Positions 1 through 5,152 of a stretch of DNA of 5,280 nt are shown piece by piece. The position numbers and the translations under genes were made by a program. This stretch comes from Candidatus Woesearchaeota archaeon (GTDB lineage: Archaea > Nanobdellota > Nanobdellia > Woesearchaeales > GW2011-AR9), in NCBI GenBank assembly GCA_016181345.1, contig JACOZM010000025.1:1-5280 (forward strand). The letters are read 5' to 3'. The notes below the pieces were generated by a model, which was given only the letters and a program-made list of their open reading frames with translations, was not told the DNA's origin and did no database searches. Each line of letters starts with the position of its first letter. Position 1 is the first letter of the stretch.

Positions 1-239
1 CTCCCATACAACTGATCATTCATTGAACGAACATCCCAAGAAACAACTAATCGAGGTGATTCTTTTCTAGATTTTCTATCCCATGATACTGTCTCTAACT
101 GCTTAGCAGATCTTACATTAGGCATAACTCCTTGATATCGTTCCACAAGAGCAGAAAGAATAGCAACAACCTCACGTTGATGAGACGAAGCAGTATAATC
201 AAAGTCACGATAGATAGGATTAATGTATTTTGGTAGCAT
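1..239 (-). CDS. Hypothetical protein, 5' part only (cut by window edge)
   Basis: An open frame of 79 codons runs from an ATG at 239 to the window edge with no stop, so only the N-terminus is visible. It begins MLPKYINPIYRDFDYT and continues with a mixed charged and hydrophobic sequence containing two Trp residues in SWDRKS and SWDVRS. No signal peptide or membrane segment is evident, so the visible part looks soluble and cytosolic. I do not recognise the family. The start is supported by a TATA-like box (TATTTAAAT on the plus strand, 261-269) centred 26 bp upstream with no Shine-Dalgarno motif between, the layout of an archaeal leaderless gene. That the ORF is real is inferred from the promoter position and the uninterrupted frame. 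Confidence 0.72.
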   Translation of the reverse strand, partial: MLPKYINPIYRDFDYTASSHQREVVAILSALVERYQGVMPNVRSAKQLETVSWDRKSRKESPRLVVSWDVRSMNDQLYG

Positions 240-260
240 ATTTTCTCTCTGAAGTACGAA

Positions 261-269
261 TATTTAAAT
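261..269 (-). promoter_or_regulatory. TATA box of the 1-239 gene
   Basis: An ATTTAAATA element read on the minus strand is centred about 26 bp before the ATG at 239. That is the archaeal TATA-to-start-site distance, so transcription would begin at or next to the start codon. Confidence 0.55.
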
Positions 270-339
270 TACTTACGCAAGAATAGTTAAAATATAAGAA
301 CATAAGTCTATTCCAAAACTATTTCACTATTTATTCTTC

Positions 340-354
340 TAAAATTAAAAGGTA
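340..354 (-). terminator. U-rich terminator of tRNA-Ser
   Basis: On the minus strand the tRNA is followed at once by TACC and then TTTTAATTTTAG. This is a short split T-tract of the kind at which archaeal RNA polymerase terminates without a hairpin. Confidence 0.4.
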
Positions 355-438
355 CGCCAGCGCTCGGATTTGAACCGAGATATCCTTGCGGAAACAAGCT
401 TTCCAGGCTTGCGCAATACCAGATTATGCGACGCTGGC
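355..438 (-). tRNA. tRNA-Ser(GGA)
   Basis: This is a complete 84-nt serine tRNA reading UCC/UCU codons. The 7-bp acceptor stem is GCCAGCG (438-432) with CGCTGGC (362-356), and the discriminator base is G at 355. The anticodon stem CAAGC/GCTTG encloses the loop CTGGAAA, putting GGA at 404-402. The long variable arm (381-394) forms TCC-GCAA-GGA, the class II hallmark that separates Ser from most other tRNAs. The T arm CTCGG-TTCAAAT-CCGAG is canonical. CCA is not encoded (TACC follows). There is no intron. The gene diverges from the ABC transporter operon. Confidence 0.97.
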
Positions 439-461
439 ATAAAAACTCAAAGAAAGTAACG

Positions 462-472
462 TTTATTTAAAG
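462..472 (-). promoter_or_regulatory. TATA box of tRNA-Ser
   Basis: CTTTAAATAAA on the minus strand is centred about 29 bp upstream of the tRNA 5' end at 438. The same core (TTATTTAAAG on the plus strand) recurs at 522-531, where it serves the divergent transporter operon. Confidence 0.55.
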
Positions 473-521
473 ATTTCTGTAAAAGTTAAGGAATAGTGAA
501 CAACCAGAAGACAATAATAAC

Positions 522-531
522 TTATTTAAAG
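522..531 (+). promoter_or_regulatory. TATA box of the ABC transporter operon
   Basis: TTATTTAAAG is centred about 26 bp before the ATG at 553. Transcription would start at or very near that ATG, giving a leaderless mRNA. This is the main reason for preferring 553 over the upstream in-frame GTG at 496, which lies before the TATA box and could not be in the transcript. Confidence 0.6.
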
Positions 532-552
532 ATATCCTTATTACAGCAAAAA

Positions 553-1344
553 ATGGATATTATTGAGGTAAAAAACTTAACCAAGAAGTTTAAAGAGCTT
601 ATAGCAGTAGATAATATCACCTTTTCAGTTAAAGAAGGAGAAATTTTTGCATTCCTCGGCCCGAATGGAGCTGGAAAAACAACAACGATTAAAATTTTAA
701 CAACCTTATTACATCCTACATCTGGAGAAGTAAGCCTACATGGGTTTAATCCTTTAACTGAAAAAGAAGAAGCGAGGAAATCTTTTGGAATTGTCTTTCA
801 AGACCCAAGTTTGGATGATGAGCTAACCGCATTAGAAAATCTAGAATTTCATAGTGTTCTTTATTCAGTACCAAAAAAATTGAGCCAGGAACGGATAGAA
901 TATCTCCTCAAAGAAGTCGAACTCTGGGATAGAAAAGATGATTTTGTCAAAACATTTTCGGGAGGGATGAAGCGTCGTTTAGAGATTGCCAGAAGCTTAA
1001 TTCATCATCCAAAAATTCTCTTTTTAGACGAACCTACACTCGGCTTAGATCCGCAGACCAGAAAACATTTATGGGAACACATCGTTAATTTAAACAAGAA
1101 AGAAGGCATGACCGTCTTCCTAACAACCCATTATATGGAAGAAGTAGAGAAGATTGCTGATTCTATTGCTATCATAGATCACGGAAAAATTCTCCATCAA
1201 GGAACGGCTGCAGAACTAAAGTCTATGACAAAAACAAGTACGCTAGAAGAAGCCTTTCTTAAATTAACCGGCCACGGTATTCGTGACGAAAATTCCTCTG
1301 CTACTGAAAGGATGAGAATGCAAAGAAAGTTGTGGAAAAAATGA
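553..1344 (+). CDS. ABC exporter ATP-binding subunit, DrrA-like
   Basis: This is the cytosolic ATPase of a two-component ABC-2 type exporter, 263 residues long. Motifs in order: Walker A GPNGAGKT (residues 36-43), Q-loop Gln 83 in VFQDPSLD, signature FSGGMKRRLEIA (135-146), Walker B ILFLDEP with D159 and E160, D-loop GLD (164-166), and switch His 193 in TTHYMEE. All catalytic residues are intact. The C-terminal tail STLEEAFLKLTG is typical of the DrrA/NodI-like subfamily, which works with a separate permease. The frame stays open upstream to a GTG at 496, but the TATA box at 522-531 and the start of domain homology at MDIIEVKNLTKKF favour 553. The stop overlaps the permease start. The substrate cannot be read from sequence: the family includes drug, polysaccharide and lipid exporters. 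Confidence 0.95.
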   Translation: MDIIEVKNLTKKFKELIAVDNITFSVKEGEIFAFLGPNGAGKTTTIKILTTLLHPTSGEVSLHGFNPLTEKEEARKSFGIVFQDPSLDDELTALENLEFHSVLYSVPKKLSQERIEYLLKEVELWDRKDDFVKTFSGGMKRRLEIARSLIHHPKILFLDEPTLGLDPQTRKHLWEHIVNLNKKEGMTVFLTTHYMEEVEKIADSIAIIDHGKILHQGTAAELKSMTKTSTLEEAFLKLTGHGIRDENSSATERMRMQRKLWKK

Positions 1345-2090
1345 TTCAGATAATATACGTGATGTGGAAACGTCAATTAAAGAAATATTGGCGATCTAAA
1401 GCTAGAATGATCGGCTCACTAGGCCAGCCGATTTTATTTTTAGTAGCTCTAGGTTTTGGTTTCGGCCAGATTTATCAAGAAGCGGGAGCTGGAAACTACC
1501 TGCAATTTCTCGCCCCAGGGATTATCGCTATGAGTATCCTCTTTAGCGCTATGTTTATGGGTATAGAAATTATCTGGGATAGACAATTTGGATTTTTAAA
1601 AGAAACGTTAGTCGCGCCAGTCCCAAGAAGTATCATTATGATCGGCCGAACTTTAGGAGGAGCAACGGTTGCCTTTTTGCAGGGAGTAATCATATTACTC
1701 ATCTCTTTACCTTTAGGATTCCAAATCACAAATTGGGTTGAATTGCCATTAGTTATTTTATTTATGATGCTTATATCTATTTTATTTACCGCTCTAGGAA
1801 CAGCTATTGCCTCTAAAATGCAGGACATGCAGGCTTTTCCGTTGATCATTAATTTTATTATTATGCCCCTATTCTTCCTATCAGGCGCATTATTTCCTAT
1901 TGAAAACATCCCTCGTGCATTAGAGATTACCTTAAATCTAAATCCCTTAACATATGGTATTGATGGATTACGCGCGAGCTTAAACGGAGCATCACATTTT
2001 GGCTTAGGCTTAGATTTAGGAGTCATGGTAGTCGTTACATTAATCATCAGTTTAATAGGAACGTATTCATTTGAAAGAATAGAGGTATAG
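1341..2090 (+). CDS. ABC-2 type permease, DrrB-like
   Basis: This is the membrane subunit that pairs with the ATPase encoded just upstream, 249 residues long. About six hydrophobic segments are visible. Numbered from the ATG at 1341 they are roughly 23-43, 53-77, 102-127, 134-157, 166-189 and 223-244. ABC-2 family signatures are LAPGIIAMSILF near the second segment and the conserved cytoplasmic loop KETLVAPVPRSIIMIGRTLGG, which is thought to contact the ATPase. FFLSGALFPIENIP precedes the last external loop, as in DrrB and NodJ relatives. The ATG overlaps the ATPase stop as ATGA (1341-1344), indicating translational coupling. An in-frame GTG at 1332 is an alternative start adding three residues. 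The pair probably assembles as two ATPases and two permeases in the cytoplasmic membrane. Confidence 0.93.
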   Translation: MIQIIYVMWKRQLKKYWRSKARMIGSLGQPILFLVALGFGFGQIYQEAGAGNYLQFLAPGIIAMSILFSAMFMGIEIIWDRQFGFLKETLVAPVPRSIIMIGRTLGGATVAFLQGVIILLISLPLGFQITNWVELPLVILFMMLISILFTALGTAIASKMQDMQAFPLIINFIIMPLFFLSGALFPIENIPRALEITLNLNPLTYGIDGLRASLNGASHFGLGLDLGVMVVVTLIISLIGTYSFERIEV

Positions 2091-2110
2091 TTAAGTTAAA
2101 ATTATTAGTT

Positions 2111-2161
2111 AATCAAACTGATTAGTTCCTAAGAATATTTTAGGTGATATAGACCATTTTT
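2111..2161 (+). terminator. Possible terminator of the transporter operon
   Basis: Two weak AT-rich hairpins, AATCA-AAC-TGATT at 2111-2123 and CTAA/TTAG at 2129-2143, precede a five-T run at 2157-2161. The hairpins are short. The call rests mainly on position after the last gene of the operon. Confidence 0.3.
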
Positions 2162-2194
2162 ATCCAAAATCAATCTTATTTCTATATCAAAAAA

Positions 2195-2236
2195 CAACTA
2201 AAAAAAGTACTAAAAAGAGATTAAGAAAAAATAAAG
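2195..2236 (-). terminator. U-tract terminator of tRNA-Met
   Basis: The minus strand 3' of the tRNA carries several successive T-tracts, TTTATTTTTTC, CTTTTTAG and CTTTTTTTAG. This is the normal form of intrinsic archaeal termination. Confidence 0.5.
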
Positions 2237-2403
2237 TGGCGGTGGAGGAATTTGAATCCCCGACCTTCACGTAACCCAGTTATATGTCAAGTTTAGTCAT
2301 TGACAGTGAATTGCGAGCAAGCGAAGGTTGTCCGCTTGCATTTCACAGTCTCATTGCTCAACCATATGAGCGTGACGCTATAACCAGACTTAGCTACACC
2401 GCC
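2237..2403 (-). tRNA. tRNA-Met(CAU), intron-containing
   Basis: A 167-nt gene with two exons, 2403-2365 and 2272-2237, gives a 75-nt mature tRNA. The acceptor stem is GGCGGTG/CACCGCC with discriminator A. The D arm is GCTA-AGTCTGGTTA-TAGC. The anticodon stem TCACG/CGTGA encloses the loop CTCATAA with anticodon CAT (2368-2366). The variable loop is AGGTC. The T arm is GGGGA-TTCAAAT-TCCTC, with one G-U pair. CCA is not encoded. Elongator Met is preferred over initiator because position 1-72 is G-C and the anticodon stem lacks the three consecutive G-C pairs of archaeal initiators. The agmatidine-type tRNA-Ile(CAU) also has this anticodon and is not excluded. A short plus-strand ORF over this region (2284-2484) is spurious. 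Confidence 0.93.
2273..2364 (-). other. Archaeal tRNA intron, 92 nt, at position 37/38
   Basis: The intron lies between A37 and A38, the canonical archaeal site cut by tRNA splicing endonuclease. A bulge-helix-bulge-like fold is visible: exon bases CTCA (32-35) pair with TGGG near the intron 3' end, leaving the bulges TAT at the 5' junction and TTA at the 3' junction. The third arm is imperfect (GTT/AAC). Inside the intron GCAAGCG pairs with CGCTTGC around a 9-nt loop, and the flanking GAC-GTGAA pairs with TTCAC-GTC around one mismatch, so the body is a long stem. It is too short for a homing endonuclease, and no C/D box pair was found. Confidence 0.85.
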
Positions 2404-2414
2404 TTCATTCTTTA

Positions 2415-2510
2415 TGTGCTATCAAGCATAGCGAAGATAGCTTTCGAATGCCCAATCGAAATGGGCCGCGAAAAACCAGGTTAAACAGCTTCATCATTAT
2501 TTTTAACCAG
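2415..2510 (-). other. GC-rich hairpin region upstream of tRNA-Met; possible structured RNA
   Basis: About half of 2416-2480 is G or C, well above the surrounding intergenic DNA. On the minus strand one arm has an outer stem TTTCG/CGAAA and an inner stem GCCCA/TGGGC (2450-2454 with 2462-2466). It is followed directly by a second hairpin GCTATC/GATAGC (2441-2436 with 2423-2418) and then ACA (2417-2415). Further upstream GGTTAAA/TTTAACC (2508-2502 with 2485-2479) encloses ATGATGA. No long ORF fits on either strand. A TATA-like TTTAATAAAT at 2540-2549 could start a transcript near 2519 that runs into the tRNA. The RNA class is not recognised; the hairpins could equally form on the plus-strand transcript. 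Confidence 0.3.
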
Positions 2511-2596
2511 TTTCTCTCTTTTATCATCTTTTTATCATTATTTATTAAACTTTTTCTTTTTAAACGCAAGTTCCAGAAAAATAGTAATAATAAGAA

Positions 2597-2801
2597 TTAA
2601 TTACTCCTAAAACTAATGATTTGAAATCCATGCTCTTCTATCTCAGAAGGACTCCAAAACGGAATTATCAGGGTTCCATTCACGCAGAACTAAAATATCT
2701 CCTTCCCTGCAGGCAAAATTAGCTAACCGCAACTCAAAATTCTTTTTTCCCTCTAAAATTTTTTGAAAATATCGTGGCCATACTTTTTTTTCTATTTTCA
2801 T
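2597..2801 (-). pseudogene. DUF3850 (ASCH-like) gene, disrupted
   Basis: The ATG at 2801 opens a 52-codon frame beginning MKIEKKVWPRYFQKILEG and including KNFELRLANF and GDILVLREWNP, which match the N-terminal part of the DUF3850 family, small proteins related to the RNA-binding ASCH/PUA fold. It then stops at TGA (2645-2643). In another frame, 2659-2597 encodes FWSPSEIEEHGFQIISF, the family's usual C-terminus. From my memory of the family, the segment normally between them (a YTGR-type strand and the next, about 25 residues) is absent. An internal deletion that also shifted the frame explains this. A Shine-Dalgarno GAGGTT at 2812-2807 lies 5 nt before the ATG, so the 52-residue fragment could still be translated. 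It lies 74 bp downstream of the HIT gene on the same strand. Confidence is high for the family and moderate for loss of function. Confidence 0.75.
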
Positions 2802-2830
2802 TGGATAACCTCACACTAGCTGGAAACTTA

Positions 2831-2842
2831 CCAATATTTAAC
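2831..2842 (-). promoter_or_regulatory. Possible TATA box of the DUF3850 remnant
   Basis: TTAAATATT on the minus strand is centred about 35 bp before the ATG at 2801. Transcription would start near 2810, at or inside the Shine-Dalgarno motif, so the fit is imperfect. Read-through from the HIT gene is an alternative. Confidence 0.3.
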
Positions 2843-2875
2843 AACTACAGACAACACTACGATAAATTATTACAG

Positions 2876-3268
2876 TTATAAGTATTTTTTTATCTTCTCT
2901 GCAATACCTTTCATCTCTTCAGGAGAAAATTGTTTGATATTCTTCAGATTGATTAAGCCGCCATGACCATCATCTTTAAATCGCGGAACAAGATGAATAT
3001 GGGCATGATGAACTTCATTTCCCATCACAAAAGAAACGATGTAATCAGTATGAAAAGCCTTCTTTAACGCCTGAGCCACCTTATTGCATGGTAGAGAATA
3101 ATTTTCCTGAACGTCCCAAACCCAACGATAATGTTTTTTAGGAATAACTAAGAGATGTCCTTGATTAGTTGGACGGATATCTAAAAACGACAAAAAATCC
3201 TTGTCCTCAAAAATCTTATAGCAGGGAATTTCTCCTTTGACAATTTTACAGAAGATACACATATCCAT
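2876..3268 (-). CDS. HIT family nucleotide hydrolase/transferase
   Basis: This is a 130-residue histidine-triad protein. The triad HAHIHLVPR is at residues 88-96, with the expected catalytic His 90 at its centre. The N-terminal CIFC (residues 4-7) is the Cys pair that binds zinc in many HIT proteins. FLDIRPTNQGHLLVIPKKHY (28-47) is the conserved HIT core strand and nucleotide-binding region. The family hydrolyses nucleotide-phosphoramidates or dinucleoside polyphosphates in the cytosol; the exact substrate is not readable here. The frame is open upstream to 3430, but that extension lies antisense to the histone-like gene and does not resemble HIT. The start MDMCIFCK at 3268 fits the family length and the TATA element at 3291-3303. 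A second ATG at 3262 is possible. Confidence 0.93.
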   Translation of the reverse strand: MDMCIFCKIVKGEIPCYKIFEDKDFLSFLDIRPTNQGHLLVIPKKHYRWVWDVQENYSLPCNKVAQALKKAFHTDYIVSFVMGNEVHHAHIHLVPRFKDDGHGGLINLKNIKQFSPEEMKGIAEKIKKYL

Positions 3269-3290
3269 TGTATCGAGAGAAAAGACGGCA

Positions 3291-3303
3291 ACTTTTATAA
3301 AGT
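3291..3303. promoter_or_regulatory. Shared bidirectional TATA element
   Basis: ACTTTTATAAAGT is nearly its own reverse complement, with one mismatched pair at the centre. Its midpoint (3297) is 26 bp from the histone-like ATG (3323) and 29 bp from the HIT ATG (3268). Neither gene has a Shine-Dalgarno motif, so both appear to be leaderless or nearly so and served by this one 54-bp spacer. Confidence 0.6.
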
Positions 3304-3322
3304 TTATGTGTTTCATAAAGCT

Positions 3323-3499
3323 ATGATTACCGTCAGGACACAAGTTAAAGAAATGTTGAAAGAATGCGGCATCGGCGCCGAACAAGTATCCAAGGATTTC
3401 ATGGACATTCTGGACAAAAAAGTTGAACAACTAGTTTTAGATGCAGCAAAAAGAGCTAAAGAAAACGGCCGAAAAACAGTTATGGGAAGAGATCTGTAA
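3323..3499 (+). CDS. Short histone-fold protein, DUF1931-like
   Basis: A 58-residue protein. Residues about 4-14 could form helix 1 and 22-48 (VSKDFMDILDKKVEQLVLDA onward) the long central helix. AKENGRKTVMGRDL (45-58) matches the conserved end of archaeal histones and DUF1931 proteins, where GRKTV forms the loop strand before helix 3. The protein ends five residues after that strand, so helix 3 is much shorter than in ordinary archaeal histones of about 66-69 residues. It may bind DNA or dimerise as a chromatin-type protein, but this is inferred. The ATG at 3323 is preferred over a GTG at 3308 because the TATA element centred at 3297 places the transcript start there. It diverges from the HIT gene. 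Confidence 0.82.
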   Translation: MITVRTQVKEMLKECGIGAEQVSKDFMDILDKKVEQLVLDAAKRAKENGRKTVMGRDL

Positions 3500-3513
3500 A
3501 GAGTTCAAAAGAT

Positions 3514-3530
3514 TCTTTTTTATTTTTCAG
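3514..3530 (+). terminator. T-tract terminator of the histone-like gene
   Basis: TTTTTTATTTTT (3516-3527) begins 17 bp after the stop codon and is not preceded by a clear hairpin, as is usual for archaeal intrinsic termination. Confidence 0.5.
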
Positions 3531-3539
3531 TTGAAAAGT

Positions 3540-3552
3540 CTTCAAAAAAAAC
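3540..3552 (-). terminator. T-tract terminator of the coiled-coil gene pair
   Basis: Eight consecutive T on the minus strand (3551-3544) lie 37 bp after the stop of the 3589-4524 gene. Together with 3514-3530 they form a convergent terminator zone between the two transcription units. Confidence 0.45.
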
Positions 3553-3588
3553 TATACTTAAACATACCTTACTTAAGAAATACTAGTC

Positions 3589-4524
3589 CTAAACTATCCT
3601 CTTCGGAGGAGGAGGCAACGGCAGATCTTTTTTTTCGTCTGCCTCCGAAGGAGGAGGAAGCGGATTAAAGATGAGATCGTGTTTTATTCCCGGGATGCTT
3701 GAAGTGCTTCCAGTAAACTCTTTAGGCAATTTTTCTTTATCATCTTCTTCACCAACAGAAGAATCTTTCAACGGCAAATCGGACGCCAAAAAATCAGGCA
3801 AATCCGATTCCGGCGATGTAAACTCTGCCGTTCCAACTTCAGTGATGATCAGCTCTGGATGACGTTCAGCAAATTTTAAGATTGCACTCTCTAAATCTCT
3901 GATCTGAGCTTCAATAATTTTTGTCTTCTCACCATTTGGATCACGAAATTGAGTAATTTCCAACTCCTGCTTGAGCATCTCTATTCTTCTCTTGAGCATA
4001 TCCATTCGACGCAAATCTTCTATCTTTCCTTCATCAGATAAAGCTATTTGAAGAGGAGAACTACTACCTATAGTCTCAGAAGATTGATCGTTCATTGAAT
4101 TCCAGGTTTGTTTCATCTCTTCAGCAATCTTTTCACTCAACTCTACATCATTCTTTACTTCAGACTTCGCTAGCGAATCACCGATAAGATGAGTTAACTT
4201 ATTGACTTTCTTCGTTAAATCTTGATCTCCTGAGAGAGCCAATTTTTTCTTTAAAGCTTCGTTTTGCCTTTTTAGTGCAGCAATTCTTGATTTTTCTAAT
4301 CTTTTCTGGCGTTCTAATGCTTCTTCTAAGAACTCGATTTTCTTAAATTGGTTTTCTAGATGAATTATTTCTTTTCTAAGTGTAATTTTTGGAATTTTCT
4401 TTTGCGTTGATAAGTATTTGATCTCATTAATTTTTTTCTTGATTTCCTCTTTAGAAAAAACTTCGTTCTGCACTTGAAATGCAGATGACAGCTTACTTAA
4501 CAGATCTAAAGCGGAAATGGTCAT
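3589..4524 (-). CDS. Coiled-coil protein with proline-rich C-terminus, function unknown
   Basis: A 311-residue soluble protein without signal peptide or membrane segment. Residues 1-20 form a short amphipathic start (MTISALDLLSKLSS). Residues 24-97 are Lys/Glu-rich and likely coiled coil, including RKEIIHLENQFKKIEFLEEA. Residues 100-165 are more polar, and 167-222 form a second heptad-like stretch (MLKRRIEMLKQELEI). Residues 235-275 are acidic and low in complexity. The end carries two proline runs, NPLPPPS and LPLPPPP, and a KRIV tip. The ATG at 4524 is preferred over the frame start at 4554 because GAGGTT (4536-4531) lies 6 nt upstream. It follows the 4591-5148 gene, which has the same design, by 66 bp and is probably co-transcribed. 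I do not recognise a characterised family. The layout suggests a scaffold or filament-associated protein, which is inference only. Confidence 0.82.
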   Translation of the reverse strand: MTISALDLLSKLSSAFQVQNEVFSKEEIKKKINEIKYLSTQKKIPKITLRKEIIHLENQFKKIEFLEEALERQKRLEKSRIAALKRQNEALKKKLALSGDQDLTKKVNKLTHLIGDSLAKSEVKNDVELSEKIAEEMKQTWNSMNDQSSETIGSSSPLQIALSDEGKIEDLRRMDMLKRRIEMLKQELEITQFRDPNGEKTKIIEAQIRDLESAILKFAERHPELIITEVGTAEFTSPESDLPDFLASDLPLKDSSVGEEDDKEKLPKEFTGSTSSIPGIKHDLIFNPLPPPSEADEKKDLPLPPPPKRIV

Positions 4525-4530
4525 AGTTAT

Positions 4531-4536
4531 AACCTC
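4531..4536 (-). promoter_or_regulatory. Ribosome binding site fixing the start at 4524
   Basis: GAGGTT lies 6 nt before the ATG at 4524. The same hexamer lies 5 nt before the DUF3850 start at 2801. Confidence 0.6.
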
Positions 4537-4590
4537 ATTGAAATAAATCTCCAACCTCTTTAAAATTAATAAATGACACTCGTACTTTCA

Positions 4591-5148
4591 TTATTGAAAT
4601 AATCCTTTTCGTTTCAATCCTGGCGACGGAGGAGGAGGAACCGGAACAGTAGGAGGTGGCATTGGCATCCCATTCGATAATGACATCCCACCCATCGGCT
4701 GCATCGGAGGCATAGACATTTGCCTAGGCATCTCTGGTGGAGGAGCCATCCTTCCCGGCATCGGCATTCCCGGCGGACCCATCGTATGCTGTACAGGAAC
4801 AGGCCTTGGCATTGATTTAGCTTGGCGCTGCCCATCCATAAAATTATCTAACTTGTCTGAAATCGAAATAAGAGCTTTAGCGATCGTTTCATTCTGATCA
4901 ACAACATTGTCTATCTTCTCTTTTAATTCTTTAATCGTCGAACTGATTGATTCACCTTTTGTCTCATCTAAAGCTTTCTTGAAGACATCATTGAGTTCAT
5001 GGATAGAATCCTTCATACTCTCAATCTCTAAAATCAACTCATTCGCTTTAGCATCGGGTTGCGTTAATTTCTTTTTAAGAGATTCAACATCAAACTTTAA
5101 GTCTTGCAACAATTGATGCGGGAGAATTTCATAATCATCTTCAGCCAT
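4591..5148 (-). CDS. Coiled-coil protein with Met/Pro-rich tail, function unknown
   Basis: A 185-residue protein. It opens MAEDDYEILPHQLLQDLKFD, and residues 12-105 are charged, heptad-like helix, with the coil broken near Thr29-Pro31 and around residue 65. Residues 112-177 are low-complexity and rich in Met, Pro and Gly (MPRPVPVQ, GPPGMPMPGRM, PMPPPTVPVPPPP), and the chain ends in a basic PGLKRKGLFQ tip. There is no signal peptide or transmembrane helix. The ATG at 5148 is chosen over a GTG at 5157 because AGGTGAT (5159-5153) sits just upstream and overlaps that GTG. It is the first visible gene of a pair with 3589-4524. The shared plan (helical front, disordered proline tail, basic tip) suggests the two work together, possibly through peptide-binding or self-association. 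That is inferred; no known family was recognised. Confidence 0.82.
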   Translation of the reverse strand: MAEDDYEILPHQLLQDLKFDVESLKKKLTQPDAKANELILEIESMKDSIHELNDVFKKALDETKGESISSTIKELKEKIDNVVDQNETIAKALISISDKLDNFMDGQRQAKSMPRPVPVQHTMGPPGMPMPGRMAPPPEMPRQMSMPPMQPMGGMSLSNGMPMPPPTVPVPPPPSPGLKRKGLFQ

Positions 5149-5152
5149 AGCT

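Noticed and set aside
496..552. N-terminal extension of the ABC ATPase to a GTG at 496
   Set aside because: It starts upstream of the TATA box at 522-531 and adds residues before the domain's usual beginning.
1496..2047. Long minus-strand ORF of 183 codons
   Set aside because: It lies wholly antisense to the ABC-2 permease, whose membrane segments and family motifs are clear. It has no recognisable motif or promoter of its own.
2273..2364. Box C/D guide RNA inside the tRNA intron
   Set aside because: AATGAGA and AATGACT weakly resemble C boxes, but there is no proper RUGAUGA with a matching CUGA.
2418..2466. A second tRNA upstream of tRNA-Met
   Set aside because: TTCGAAA and TTTCGAT look like T loops, but no matching acceptor or anticodon arms could be built on either strand.
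2284..2484. Plus-strand ORF of 66 codons
   Set aside because: It runs antisense across the tRNA-Met intron and 5' exon and the hairpin region; its composition reflects the RNA gene, not a protein.
3269..3430. N-terminal extension of the HIT protein to 3430
   Set aside because: The extra 54 residues overlap the promoter and histone-like gene in antisense and have no HIT similarity.
3441..3668. Plus-strand ORF of 75 codons downstream of and overlapping the histone-like gene
   Set aside because: It overlaps the histone-like 3' end in another frame, crosses two T-tract terminators and has no start signal.
3671..3862. Plus-strand ORF of 63 codons
   Set aside because: It is antisense to the acidic low-complexity part of the coiled-coil gene and is Ser-rich only as a complement of that sequence.
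4614..5116. ORFs 4614-4835 (minus) and 4907-5116 (plus)
   Set aside because: Both are out-of-frame or antisense readings of the Met/Pro-rich coiled-coil gene.
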